Notes under the pieces: generated by a model
Told to the model about the DNA's origin: nothing
Seen by the model: the letters and a program-made list of their open reading frames with translations, nothing else
The model's database searches: none
Position numbers and translations under genes: made by a program
Origin: Chloroflexi bacterium bin125
Lineage (GTDB): Bacteria > Chloroflexota > Dehalococcoidia > Bin125
Assembly (NCBI GenBank): GCA_002239025.1
Contig: MPNM01000025.1
Coordinates: 1 to 42,712 of the forward strand
DNA: 42,712 nt
Direction of reading: 5' to 3'
Shown here: positions 24,490 through 33,303 of the stretch, piece by piece
Position numbering within the stretch: position 1 is the first letter of the stretch
Layout of the letters: every line of letters starts with the position of its first letter

Positions 24490-25410
24490 ATGACGCGACG
24501 CAACGACTCGTTCAGGATTCTAGCGTTAGACGGGGGCGGTATCAGAGGGGTCTATGCCGCGCACGTACTCGCCAAAATGGAAGACGTGCTCAGGTTACCC
24601 GTGAGTCACCGCTTCGATCTCATCGCAGGAACCAGCACCGGGTCAATCTTGGCGGGCGCCGCGGCGACGGCCATCCCGATGCGGACTGTCGTCGAACTCT
24701 TCGAGAGTCAGGCCGGCCGCATCTTCAAGAGGAAAAGGGTTAGCTGCTCTCCCTTCCTGCGCAGCCGCTACTCGACAGAACCTCTCCACAGCGCAATCGG
24801 CGAATACCTGCCTCCAGTCACCATGGGCGAGATCGCAACCCCTCTGATGATCACGAGCTCGGACATTTCGACCGGCAAGGTGCATGTCTTCAAGTCTCGG
24901 TACCTGAAGGACTTGGGCGGTCCCTACCTGCGGGACAGTGATGTTCGACTGAGAGACGCAATCTTGGCGTCCTGCGCCGCGCCAACATACTTCAACCCCA
25001 GACAGGTCGGCGAATACCTCCTCGCAGACGGTGGACTCTGGGCCAACAACCCCACGATAATTGCGCTCACCGAGGCGTTGTCCAAGTTCGGCCGACCACT
25101 CGGCCAGATCCGCGTGCTCTCTCTCGGAACCGGGCGCGCTACCAGCTTCTTCTCTAAGGGCAGATCCTGGGGTTTGCTGACCGGCTGGGGCGGCGAAAAG
25201 CTGGTCAGCTACGTGCTGGGCCTGCAGTCTCAGGCGTCAACCAACATGGCAAAGCTGCTGCTTGGCGATCGCCACATACGGCTCGACCCAGAGATTCAGT
25301 CCTGGAGTCTGGATGACACGACGCACCTGCAGACCCTCAAAGCGCTAGCCGACCTGGATTTCAGCCAGTACGGCGACACGATCTTGACCAGTTTGGACAA
25401 CGACCAATGA
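24490..25410 (+). CDS. capV: patatin-like phospholipase (CapV-like CBASS effector)
   Basis: 306 residues from ATG 24490 (MTRRNDSFRILALDGGGIRG); upstream in-frame sequence to 24379 is not conserved-looking. All patatin motifs are present: the oxyanion glycine loop DGGGIRGVYAAHVL, the nucleophile Ser in GTSTGS, and the catalytic Asp in LADGGLWANNP. CapV-type effectors are activated by cyclic dinucleotides such as 3'3'-cGAMP and hydrolyse membrane phospholipids, killing the infected cell. Its stop overlaps the start of the CD-NTase by 4 bases, which makes the effector assignment strong. Length fits CapV (about 300-360). Confidence 0.92.
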   Translation: MTRRNDSFRILALDGGGIRGVYAAHVLAKMEDVLRLPVSHRFDLIAGTSTGSILAGAAATAIPMRTVVELFESQAGRIFKRKRVSCSPFLRSRYSTEPLHSAIGEYLPPVTMGEIATPLMITSSDISTGKVHVFKSRYLKDLGGPYLRDSDVRLRDAILASCAAPTYFNPRQVGEYLLADGGLWANNPTIIALTEALSKFGRPLGQIRVLSLGTGRATSFFSKGRSWGLLTGWGGEKLVSYVLGLQSQASTNMAKLLLGDRHIRLDPEIQSWSLDDTTHLQTLKALADLDFSQYGDTILTSLDNDQ

Positions 25411-27050
25411 CAAGGCGAGTCGACGACTTCCGTCAGTTCATGAGCGGGCACGTGAATCTCAACCCTACTCGATACGAGCGGTTGAAGAGGAGCGACAAGG
25501 CCGTCAGCGATTACCTGGCACAGCATCTGGTCGGGTTCGAGACGACCGAGAGGCAAGGCTCATACGCCCTCCGCACAACTATCAGACCGGTCAAAGACAG
25601 CGACGAGTTCGACGTGGACCGCCTCGTCTACTTGGAGTTCGATGAGACCAAGTCAGCGAAGGACTACATCGACGACGTGTACCAGTGTCTCAAGGACAAC
25701 GGCAACTATGCCGACATAGCTCAGAGGAAGACCAGGTGCATCACCGTCAATTGTGCGGACGATTTCAATATCGACTTAATTCCCTGCATCACCCTCAACG
25801 GCAGCCACTTCATCTGCAACCGCAAGACCAACGGGTTCGAGCCAACGGACGGTAACGGATACCGCGACTGGTTCAACCAGAAGAACAGGATCACCAACGG
25901 CAATCTCAAACTCGTCACACGGTTGCTGAAGTACCTGAGGGACCACAAGAAGTCCTTCACGGCACCGTCGATCCTGCTCACCACGCTGATTGGCAGCACG
26001 GTCCACGACTGGGAAGACGACACAGACTTCAAGACCATTCCCGATGCGCAGTTGACCGTGATCACCCGGCTCGACAGATATCTCCAGTCTCATCCGATCA
26101 TGCCCGATATCCGTAATCCCGTTCTGCCAAGCGAGACCTTCACGCGGCACTGGGATCAGAACAAGTACGACCGTTTCAGGGACATGATCTCCAGCTACGC
26201 CACGAGAATCAGGGCGGTATATGAGGACCAAGACGAGCAGTCGAGCGTCAGAAAATGGCGGGATCTCTTCGGCGGCGGGTTCGGCAGCCTGACCGCCACG
26301 GCAAGCCATTCCGTGGCGAAGACGGCACCGAGAATAGTCGCGCCGAGCAGGCCGTATGCCGTCGCGGACATTCGTCCGGCTCGAGGCCGGCTCAGCCTGA
26401 GCCAAGCCGAGCTCGAGTGGTTGGCGTCGGAATTCCCCGGCCTCGGTTGCGACTCAGAGGCAGCGCTGATCGAAGGCGAGTTGGAGTTGCGGGCCGCATA
26501 CGACGGCGAAGCGGGGAAGCTACTGATCGGCAGCGACGATGCGACCGCGAGCATGGAAACGTACCTCTGCGATTCCTTCACGATAAGGATCGAACTGGAT
26601 TCCCTCGACCAGAACGGCTGGCCGCATGTCTACGAGGTCGAAGGAAGGCATGAGCGGATCGCCGAGCAGGAACGCATCGACGGCATCGATCTGCACTTCT
26701 TCGGGAACGGCTCTTGCTGCCTGGGCCTCCAGCTACTGGCGGAGCGCCGCACGACGCTCAGGGAATTCATGGACGAAATGGTGGTGCCGTTCTTCTACCG
26801 ATTGGCGTACACCGACAGCTACGGCATTCAGGCTTCCAGGCAGCACCTCTGGGATGAGTACGACCATGGCAAGCTCGGATTCCAGCAGTATCTGTCTTCC
26901 CTTGCCGATATCGCCATGCAGGGTTTGAGTAGGAATGATCCCTGCGCTTGCGGCAGAGGACGGAAGTACAAACGATGCCATCTCGGTGAGATCGAGCGAT
27001 TCAAGCGAGACCCAAGAACGAGATATTGGGTTGAGGGAAAACCAGGGTAG
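25407..27050 (+). CDS. CD-NTase fused to E2-like domain and SEC-C zinc motif
   Basis: 547 residues from ATG 25407 (4-base overlap with capV). Residues 1-285 are a DncV/SMODS-like CD-NTase: GSYALRTTIRPV, FDVDRLVYLEF (DxD), DFNIDLIPCI (third Asp) and a helical OAS1-like part. After a linker of about 50 residues, residues about 330-500 look like an E2/RWD fold: LIEGELELRAAYD, FTIRIELDSL, WPHVYEVEGR, then HFFGNGSCCLG with cysteines at the position of an E2 active site, and FMDEMVVPFFYRLAY. The end is a SEC-C zinc motif, RNDPCACGRGRKYKRCH. Stand-alone E2 proteins in short type II CBASS link the CD-NTase to a target; here the domain is in cis. The E2 identity is by fold pattern only. The CD-NTase call is firm. 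Confidence 0.88.
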   Translation: MTRRVDDFRQFMSGHVNLNPTRYERLKRSDKAVSDYLAQHLVGFETTERQGSYALRTTIRPVKDSDEFDVDRLVYLEFDETKSAKDYIDDVYQCLKDNGNYADIAQRKTRCITVNCADDFNIDLIPCITLNGSHFICNRKTNGFEPTDGNGYRDWFNQKNRITNGNLKLVTRLLKYLRDHKKSFTAPSILLTTLIGSTVHDWEDDTDFKTIPDAQLTVITRLDRYLQSHPIMPDIRNPVLPSETFTRHWDQNKYDRFRDMISSYATRIRAVYEDQDEQSSVRKWRDLFGGGFGSLTATASHSVAKTAPRIVAPSRPYAVADIRPARGRLSLSQAELEWLASEFPGLGCDSEAALIEGELELRAAYDGEAGKLLIGSDDATASMETYLCDSFTIRIELDSLDQNGWPHVYEVEGRHERIAEQERIDGIDLHFFGNGSCCLGLQLLAERRTTLREFMDEMVVPFFYRLAYTDSYGIQASRQHLWDEYDHGKLGFQQYLSSLADIAMQGLSRNDPCACGRGRKYKRCHLGEIERFKRDPRTRYWVEGKPG

Positions 27051-27150
27051 AGGCGGCGAGCAGTGGAGTCGCGGTCTTCCAGACGATCTGTATTGTAGAA
27101 CCGTTCACCGTCATCAGGGCGTCGACCTGCTTGTTGGGAGCAATTTGCCT

Positions 27151-28245
27151 CTAGTGTCCTGAGTCGGGAATACGGTTGAGATATCCGGCGAGGTTGTTGA
27201 GGATCTGGTCAGCGGTCTAGTGCCAGACGCATGGACGCGGATTCTCGTTCAAGCCGCCGACCCAACGCTCGACGGCGGAGGTCAGGTCGGCCATGGTGCA
27301 GTGGGCGCCGCGCCGCAGCCATTTCGTCGTCAGTTCCGCGAACCAGCGCTTGACCAGGTTCATCCAGGAACTGTAGGTCGGGGTGAAGTGAAACGTGAAG
27401 CGGGGATGACCATGGAGCCAGCGCTGGATTTCGGCGGTGAGGTGGAAGGCAACGTTGTCCAAGACGACATGCACAGCGAGGTCGTTGGGCACCTGCTCGT
27501 CGATCAGGTCGAGGAAGCCGCGGAACTCGCGGGCACGGTGTCGCGGAGTCAGGTCGGCGATTACGTGGCCCGAGGCGATGTTGAGCGCGGCGTACAGATT
27601 GGTGGCCCTATGTCGTACGTAGCCGTGGGTCTGGCGACGCGGCACGCCGGGCACAACGGCCGCGTCGGCCCGGTGCGGTCGAGCGCCTGGATCTGGGTCT
27701 TCTCGTCCACGCAGAGCACGACGGCCACTTCGGGCGGGTTTGAGGTACAGACCGGCCACGTCGCGCACCTTGTCGATGAACTGCGGGTCGGGAGAGAGCC
27801 GGAACTGCTCGAACAGGTGCGGCTTGAGCCAGAAGGCGCGCCAGATCCTGGAGACTGCGGTCTGCGACATTCACATCTCAGCGGCCATCGAGTGGGGCGA
27901 CCAGTGGGTCGTGTTGCGCGGTAGCTGTTCTAGAGTCTTGACGTTCACCGCTTCCACTTGATCATCGCTGAACGTGCGGGGCGCACCGGGACGCGGCTCG
28001 TCGCTCAGACCAACGAGCCGCTGTTTGGCAAAGCGCCGCCGCCGCTTGCCGGCTGTGACCGGATGGCAACCAAGGGCCGCGCCGCTCCCAATATTCGCCT
28101 GCCCGGCTTCTGCCGCGAGCACGATCCGGCTGCGGAGGGCCAGGGCCGGAACCTTGCTCGGTCGGCGCGCCCAGAGCTCCAGAGTCTCTCGTTCCTCCGC
28201 AGCCAGCACGATCGTCACCGTCGGACGTCCCCGTTGGGTACGCAT
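27151..28245 (-). pseudogene. IS630 transposase, multiply broken
   Basis: The ancestral frame starts at ATG 28245 (MRTQRGRPTVTIVLAAEERE). It has an in-frame TGA between SMAAEM and MSQTAVSRIW near 27873, then two compensating frameshifts around 27655-27760 that garble the region of the first catalytic Asp (CVDEKTQIQALDRT appears only in another frame), then resumes with NLYAALNIASGHVIADLTPR and LAVHVVLDNVAFH (second Asp) and WMNLVKRWFAEL (Glu). A further in-frame TAG at 27217-27219 cuts off the tail, whose continuation TADQILNNLAGYLNRIPDSG runs into the terminal repeat. It cannot make an active DDE enzyme. Confidence 0.88.
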
Positions 28246-28332
28246 GACCCTCCACCGAGAACCGCGGACGGCCAAAACGAAACCATCAACGCCGTGCCCC
28301 TTTGTTCATCGCATTAGCGACTCAGGACACTA
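27152..28332. mobile_element. IS630-family element, decayed
   Basis: Perfect 13-base terminal inverted repeats GTGTCCTGAGTCG (27154-27166) and CGACTCAGGACAC (28318-28330), flanked by TA on each side (27152-27153, 28331-28332), the target duplication of the IS630/Tc1 group. It carries one transposase gene on the minus strand, which is broken. The element lies between the third CBASS operon and the Dpd cluster. Confidence 0.9.
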
Positions 28333-28333
28333 G

Positions 28334-29423
28334 GAATGCTCTGAACAGGGGTCATTGAGGGTGTTTCGTGCTGATTGGGCGGTTGTGGTTGCTTGACGGT
28401 GATGAGTGGTGGTCTGGGGACGGTGGGTCAGGGCCGGTTTCGGGGTCCGATTGGCGCCGTGGTGGGGGCCAAGCCGAGCGGCGGGCGCAGGTCACCCAGG
28501 GCTAGGCCAGTTGCGGCTCGGCGATCAGCAGGTTGGTCAGGCCGAGCAAGAGCGCCAGTCGGTTGTGGTTCTTGGCTAGGCCGCGATAGCGCACCTTGTC
28601 GTATCCGAAGCGACGTTTGATGTAGAGGAAGGGATGCTCGACCTTGGCCCGCAGGGACGCTCGCGCAGCGCGAGCCGGTGGTCCGGCGGCAGCCGGCGTC
28701 GCCCCAGGCCTCGCGCTCGGCGCCATGCAAGAGCCGATGCGCCTCGGTCACGTCGGCCGTGTTCGCTGCGGTCGTGCTCAGGCTGTGGGTGAGCCCGCTG
28801 ATGGCGTCGACCCCGATGTGCAGCTTCATCCCGAAGTGCCACTCGTTGCCCTTGCGGGTCTGATGCATCTCCGGGTCGCGCGCGCGGGCCTGGTTCTTGG
28901 TTGAAGACGGCGCCGCGATGATGCTCGCGTCGACGATCGTGCCCGCCTGCAGCCGCAGTCCCTGGCCGGCCAGATGCGCGTTGATCGTCTCCAACAGCGC
29001 CGCGCCCAGTTGATGCCGCTCCAACAGGTGGCGGAAGTGCAGGATCGTCGACTCGTCCGGGATCGGACTGCTGAGGTTCAGTCCGCAGAAGCGGCGCACC
29101 GACTCGGCCTCGTAGAGCAGGTCTTCCATCGCCGGGTCGCTGAGGTTGTAGCAGAGCTGCACGCAGTGCACGCGCAGCATCACGGCCAGCGGGTAGGGGC
29201 GGCGTCCGCGCCCCGGCTTCGGGTAGACCGGCTCGACCCGCGCCTCCAGCGCCGTCCAGGGCACCAGTGCATCGAGCCGCTCCAGGAACCGCTCGCGCCT
29301 CGTCTGGCGCTTCTTCTGCTCGAACTCCAGGCTGGCAAACGTCGGTTCCTGCATCAATCCGCTCCCTCCGGCTCTCGCCTTCAAGATCCTAACCCTCTAC
29401 CGGAGACCTTGATCAGAGCGTTC
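28334..29423. mobile_element. IS5-family element nested at the edge of the IS630 copy
   Basis: Imperfect terminal repeats GAATGCTCTGAACAGGG (from 28334) and, inverted, GAACGCTCTGATCAAGG (ending 29423), flanked by CTAG on both sides (28330-28333 and 29424-29427), a target typical of the IS5 group. The left CTAG uses the last C of the IS630 end and its TA duplication, so this element arrived second. Removing both gives the original junction GCCTCTAGGTCTTTG. Confidence 0.87.
28502..29354 (-). pseudogene. IS5-type transposase with internal deletion and frameshift
   Basis: ATG 29354 follows GGAGGGAGCGG. The N-terminal half is intact: [57 protein letters not shown] (first catalytic Asp) and [12 protein letters not shown]. 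After REAWGDAG (about 28690, second Asp region) the frame shifts and some 30-45 residues normally between this point and the C-terminal motif are missing. The tail reappears in another frame as [20 protein letters not shown] (catalytic Glu) and [18 protein letters not shown], ending at 28502. Inactive. Confidence 0.87.
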
Positions 29424-29452
29424 CTAGGTCTTTGAATCCGCGCGCCGTCTTG

Positions 29453-30730
29453 TCACGGGGGTGTCGGAGCGTCTGGGCGTTTGTTCCACTCAAAGTGTTC
29501 CAGTCGAGGTTGCCATGCAAACTGTGCGCGCCGTTCACCTTTCTCCACGAGCGCTTTCTCGATTCGGCGCCGCAGCACCCACAGATTGTGAAATCCTCGG
29601 CGCCTGTTCCGATTGTTCCCACGGAAGATCACTACCTCGACGCCAAGTTCCGTGCATATCTGGCATGGACACTGGTCCCATGGACGGCCCCGCAGGAGGT
29701 CCCTGTAGAGTTGATCTCGTTGGGTAGCGCTCCGCTCATAGGTCCGGGACCCCAACATGGAGTCATACGCTTTTATTCTCTTCATTGTCTCGCGTTGGCC
29801 AAGTTCCCGCCGCGCGAAGGACCGAACTGCATTGAGTGCGTCCTGCTCCGCTTCCCGCAAATCGCTGTAAGCTGCCCCGCTTCGAGCAACTAGAGATCCA
29901 TTCAAACCCCGATCGTTGGTCGCCATGGGAATCCGAATCGCCGCAAAGGCCCCACCATCTACGGTGTAGTAGTTGTCTTTTGCGGCAAGCCAGGCCTGCC
30001 TCAATGGTGCGGCGCTGTCCGCGCTTGCAACCCCTAGGTCAAGAAGTAATGGCAGCAGAGAGGCCCGGGCGACGCCAAAGACATGGATGGCAGCCCTAGC
30101 GGCGACCACCTGCGAAACAGCATTGAGGATTCGGGATACTGTCGGCGAGTTGCTCCTTGCGAGACCACCGACCGCGATGTACCGGTAGCCCATTTCGATA
30201 AGAGATTCCGCCGCCTCCGCGTAAGTGTGTTCGTCCCAACCCTGGACCGCACCTACGGGAGTGAAATTGAGCTTGTTGTCGCGGTGCATGCGCAGAAAGT
30301 CGTCTGCATTGCGTTGCGTCAGCGCGTACCGATGGTCGCGCTGATCTTCGAACTCCGGTAGCACGATGTGGTCAACCGACACCCCGTAGTTGAAGCCCAG
30401 TCGATCGTAGTATTCGAGAATTTCTTCTGTCGTGAACGCTGGGTCGCGTTGATCGAGGTACCCGAAGGCCCCACAGTCCCCGAACAACTCAAGGTCAGCT
30501 GGCAACCGCAGGTATTCCCGAATGCCAACCTCTTCAACCCGCTTGCGCTTCCGTCCAGCCTGCTCAAGTGCCATCCGCGAAACAAGGATGCCGTCGTAGA
30601 TCCGTTCATCGAACAGTTCGTGTGCATAGAGGTCGTCCTCATAGGGCTTGCGCTTCAGTGTCAACCGATCGGTGAGGAAGTCATAGCCGGGATCGACTCG
30701 ATCATCCCAATCGGGAAGGAAGAACTTCAC
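29453..30730 (-). CDS. dpdA: DpdA, 7-deazaguanine DNA transglycosylase
   Basis: 425 residues from a GTG at 30730 that overlaps the preceding stop by 4 bases. A TGT-superfamily TIM barrel: FGDCGAFGYLDQRDP (base-binding Asp region), VSVDHIVLP, YIAVGGLARS, and GVASADSAAPLRQAW, which holds the Asp nucleophile position. The C-terminal zinc site is intact (CPCQICTELG with a His about 25 residues on), unlike the TGT-like CBASS protein. DpdA exchanges guanine in DNA for 7-cyano-7-deazaguanine, later converted to the amide form, marking host DNA as self. It is the last gene of the minus-strand queD-queC-queE-dpdC-dpdA run, 26 bases from an insertion sequence. Confidence 0.9.
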   Translation of the reverse strand: MKFFLPDWDDRVDPGYDFLTDRLTLKRKPYEDDLYAHELFDERIYDGILVSRMALEQAGRKRKRVEEVGIREYLRLPADLELFGDCGAFGYLDQRDPAFTTEEILEYYDRLGFNYGVSVDHIVLPEFEDQRDHRYALTQRNADDFLRMHRDNKLNFTPVGAVQGWDEHTYAEAAESLIEMGYRYIAVGGLARSNSPTVSRILNAVSQVVAARAAIHVFGVARASLLPLLLDLGVASADSAAPLRQAWLAAKDNYYTVDGGAFAAIRIPMATNDRGLNGSLVARSGAAYSDLREAEQDALNAVRSFARRELGQRETMKRIKAYDSMLGSRTYERSATQRDQLYRDLLRGRPWDQCPCQICTELGVEVVIFRGNNRNRRRGFHNLWVLRRRIEKALVEKGERRAQFAWQPRLEHFEWNKRPDAPTPP

Positions 30731-31332
30731 TTCGCCTCACCTTTGCTTCCCCACTTGCGCAGCGTCTTTGCAAGCCCGATGGAGATGGCATCGTCAACGA
30801 AGGCAGTAAACCTTACAGCGGCGACTTCCCTAGCCGCAACGCGTAACTCTCGCGCTTGAGATGTCCCGCAAGGAACGATCAGGGTGGTCTGGTGTCGTCT
30901 TCCAAACGCAGGCGATGTGAAGTACATCTGCGATCCTGGCCCACGGAACGGCGCCCCGACCGCCTGTAGGTACAACAGGGGTAGAACGAAGACCGCCACG
31001 TCATAGGTCAAGATTTGGTCTTGAAGGGCAGCGGGAATTCCCAAGTCGAGCGCTCGTTTACCTGCCAGGCCAACACCAAGACCGGTGAATGTTGCCTCAT
31101 AGGCAGGGATCCGGGAGTGCTCATCGACGAGGCCGTATCCCGCAGAGACTATTGACCAGGCGACTGATTCACCCGCGCCGTTACTCCGCCAACGATCCAC
31201 CGCATTGCGGATGCGAATGTGCGCACGCCCGGCGTATCGTTCGCGCGCCGGGAGTATGCCTTGGCCGGTGGGAAGCGCCAAGTCGTCCGTCAACTTCCGT
31301 TTCGAGCAGGCACTGACCACGAGGACGCGCAT
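30727..31332 (-). CDS. dpdC: YaaA/DUF6884-like protein, DpdC candidate
   Basis: About 201 residues from ATG 31332 (MRVLVVSACSKRKL); a start at 31356 adds eight residues. The opening VVSACSKRK and the segments ARERYAGRAHIRIRNAVDRW and WSIVSAGYGLVDEHSRIPAY are typical of the YaaA/DUF328-related superfamily. In Dpd clusters such a protein is thought to hydrate the nitrile of 7-cyano-7-deazaguanine in DNA to the amide. Its place directly before dpdA, with a 4-base overlap, supports this. It could instead be one of the related DUF6884 proteins with another role, so the symbol is tentative. Confidence 0.68.
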   Translation of the reverse strand: MRVLVVSACSKRKLTDDLALPTGQGILPARERYAGRAHIRIRNAVDRWRSNGAGESVAWSIVSAGYGLVDEHSRIPAYEATFTGLGVGLAGKRALDLGIPAALQDQILTYDVAVFVLPLLYLQAVGAPFRGPGSQMYFTSPAFGRRHQTTLIVPCGTSQARELRVAAREVAAVRFTAFVDDAISIGLAKTLRKWGSKGEAK

Positions 31333-31389
31333 TGCGGTATCAAAGCCATGAGTCATTGCAGCCGCACTCCTACGGGAGCGCTGTCCTCC

Positions 31390-32103
31390 TTATCGGCCAC
31401 GCCTATCCCCCCAAAGCAAGATGTGCAGGCGGGTCGAAAATCGGTAACCTCGTCGCGCACATCCCTCAGCGAGCCAAGCTGAACGCTCGTCGAGTTGAGT
31501 TGTCGAAGTGCCTTGTGGCATGAGAATCACGCGCCTGCGTGGGACTTCGTAGCGGCGCACAAGACCCTCCACTTCGTCAAGATCAGTGGGCGCATCAATC
31601 ACAAACTTGAACCACGCATGCTCTGTTCCGGCGAACCAGCGCAGGGGTCCATCGCCTAGGCGTCGACTCAGCAAGTTGTCTGAGTTGGCGAGCTTTGGTG
31701 AGACATTCCACTGTGCGACCCGCTCTGCCAGGACGGCCTGTGGCTCCAGCGTTCCGTTTGTCTCAAATTCTACCCTGTGTCCGGCGCGCACCAGCGATTC
31801 AACCGGTTCCGAGAGCGCGTTCTGCTGTAAGAGCGGCTCTCCACCCGTGATGACAACGTTTTCGACACCGAGCGTCGTGACCCGCGCGACAACCTCGGCG
31901 CTCTCCACGCGGACGATTTCCGACTGTTGATCGTAGTGCTCCCAATCCCACGTGTACCTAGTGTCGCACCAGGTGCACGCAAGGTTGCAGAGGGACAGGC
32001 GTACGAACGTACTTGGCCGGCCTGCTGAAGCACCCTCGCCTTGTATGGAGGCGAAAATCTCTGGTTCTCCAGAGGGCAGGCGGGCCATCTTGAGCGATGT
32101 CAT
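31390..32103 (-). CDS. queE: QueE, 7-carboxy-7-deazaguanine synthase
   Basis: 237 residues; ATG 32103 overlaps the queC stop by 4 bases. A radical SAM enzyme with the cluster-binding CNLACTWCDTRYTWD (CxxxCxxC form) and typical downstream segments EIFASIQGEGASAGRPSTFV, VVITGGEPLLQQ and RVEFETNGTLEPQ. It rearranges 6-carboxytetrahydropterin to 7-carboxy-7-deazaguanine using S-adenosylmethionine as cofactor. The C-terminal half includes VILMPQGTSTTQLDER. It works between QueD and QueC and is the only QueE in the window, so its product might also feed the QueC-like protein of the CBASS operon. Confidence 0.95.
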   Translation of the reverse strand: MTSLKMARLPSGEPEIFASIQGEGASAGRPSTFVRLSLCNLACTWCDTRYTWDWEHYDQQSEIVRVESAEVVARVTTLGVENVVITGGEPLLQQNALSEPVESLVRAGHRVEFETNGTLEPQAVLAERVAQWNVSPKLANSDNLLSRRLGDGPLRWFAGTEHAWFKFVIDAPTDLDEVEGLVRRYEVPRRRVILMPQGTSTTQLDERSAWLAEGCARRGYRFSTRLHILLWGDRRGR

Positions 32104-32837
32104 TCAGCCGTCAGTGCCGGATCGGTGACGCCCGCTTCAGCGAATCCCTTAGCCCGCAGCAGGCAACTGTCGCACTTGGCACAAGGTGCCACGCCGCCCT
32201 CGTAGCAACTCCAGGTCCGGTCGAGGGGAGCCCCAGTCGACATCGCCTGACGTACGATATCTGCCTTCGTCATTTGGAGAAGTGGAGTTTCGATCGTGAA
32301 CGGGACGCCGTACTGCGTCCCGATCTTGCTCCCCAATCGAAGAGTCTCAGCCAAGCTGTCGTAAAACTCCGGCCGACAGTCCGGATAGCCGCTGTAGTCA
32401 ATGGCATTCGCAGCGATAAAGAGCGCGGCCTCCACGGAATCTGGTGAGGCGCCTTCCAATTCCAACACGTTGAGGACCTGACTCTCCAAGTAGGCCGACG
32501 CCAGGCTTAGCAGGAATGTGTTCCGCATCGGCACATACGTGATCGGTATGTCAGCGGTCATGTCTTCGGGGACTCGACCCTCAGGAATCTCGAACCGGTC
32601 CGGATTGGTAAGGGCTGAGTACCAGGCGAGTTGGCGGAAGAACGACACGTCAACAACTTCCTGACGGAGCCCGAGCGCGTCGGCCACGCGGGTGGCCGCA
32701 TCGATTTCTCGACTGTGGATTTGTCCATAGTGAACTGTGACCGCGATCAAGTCGTAGCCCGCCTGTACCGCCAGGGTTGCCGCAGTTGTGGAATCCAAAC
32801 CGCCGGAGAGCAGGATCACACCCAGTTTTCGCTTCAT
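32100..32837 (-). CDS. queC: QueC, 7-cyano-7-deazaguanine synthase
   Basis: 245 residues from ATG 32837. Full QueC signature: PP-loop LLSGGLDSTTAATLA, VHYGQIHSREIDAA, YVPMRNTFLLSLASAY, and the zinc cluster TWSCYEGGVAPCAKCDSCLLR. It converts 7-carboxy-7-deazaguanine and ammonia with ATP into 7-cyano-7-deazaguanine, the base used by DpdA. It sits between queD and queE with 4-base overlaps on both sides. It keeps segments (for example FIAANAIDYSGYPDCRPEFY) that the shorter CBASS copy lacks, so this is the biosynthetic one. Confidence 0.96.
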   Translation of the reverse strand: MKRKLGVILLSGGLDSTTAATLAVQAGYDLIAVTVHYGQIHSREIDAATRVADALGLRQEVVDVSFFRQLAWYSALTNPDRFEIPEGRVPEDMTADIPITYVPMRNTFLLSLASAYLESQVLNVLELEGASPDSVEAALFIAANAIDYSGYPDCRPEFYDSLAETLRLGSKIGTQYGVPFTIETPLLQMTKADIVRQAMSTGAPLDRTWSCYEGGVAPCAKCDSCLLRAKGFAEAGVTDPALTAE

Positions 32838-33277
32838 GAACGCACTCCTACATCACTTCGTTCCTCGTCTGGGGCGTACTCGGCATACTGGTTTCCCTCC
32901 CAGATGCGGACACGCTGTAGGTCACAGCCGAGCTTGTCCTGTAAGACGTGGAATAGCGTAGCCGCCATGACCTCAGCCGAAGGATTTCTCCCTGGAAAAC
33001 AGTAGAGTTTGCTCTCGGGAATCGTTTGCAGGGCGCAGATCAGCGTCTGGTCGCGGTCGTTCAGCAGGAACGCGTGGTCCCAATGAGCGTCGATCCACTG
33101 ATTCAGGGGCTGCTTGATGTCGCCGAAGTCGACTCCAAGGTCAAGACCACTCAATTCCAGCCGCGAAAGAAAGACCTCGGCACGATATGTGTGGCCGTGT
33201 GGAGACGCGCACTTGCCGTTGTAGCCGAGAAGGCGATGTGCGGCATCGAACGATACCTCGACGCGATTCAAGAACAT
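32834..33277 (-). CDS. queD: QueD, 6-carboxytetrahydropterin synthase
   Basis: About 147 residues from ATG 33277, which has AAAGGGG upstream; a GTG at 33307 overlapping the dpdB stop is the alternative. Zinc-binding and catalytic residues are in FDAAHRLLGYNGKCASPHGH (Cys and HxH) and DHAFLLNDRD, with LGVDFGDIKQPLNQWIDAHW between. QueD makes 6-carboxytetrahydropterin from dihydroneopterin triphosphate, the first committed step to 7-deazaguanine. The C-terminus has VRIWEGNQYAEY, the substrate-binding Glu region. No folE is present, so GTP cyclohydrolase must come from elsewhere in the genome. Confidence 0.94.
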   Translation of the reverse strand: MFLNRVEVSFDAAHRLLGYNGKCASPHGHTYRAEVFLSRLELSGLDLGVDFGDIKQPLNQWIDAHWDHAFLLNDRDQTLICALQTIPESKLYCFPGRNPSAEVMAATLFHVLQDKLGCDLQRVRIWEGNQYAEYAPDEERSDVGVRS

Positions 33278-33303
33278 GGGTGCCCCTTTCATGTGCCCCG
33301 AAG

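Noticed and set aside
27220-27924. Plus-strand frame of 234 codons in the IS630 element
   Set aside because: Antisense of the broken transposase; no independent features.
28974-29435. Plus-strand frame of 153 codons over the IS5 element
   Set aside because: Antisense of the transposase N-terminal half.
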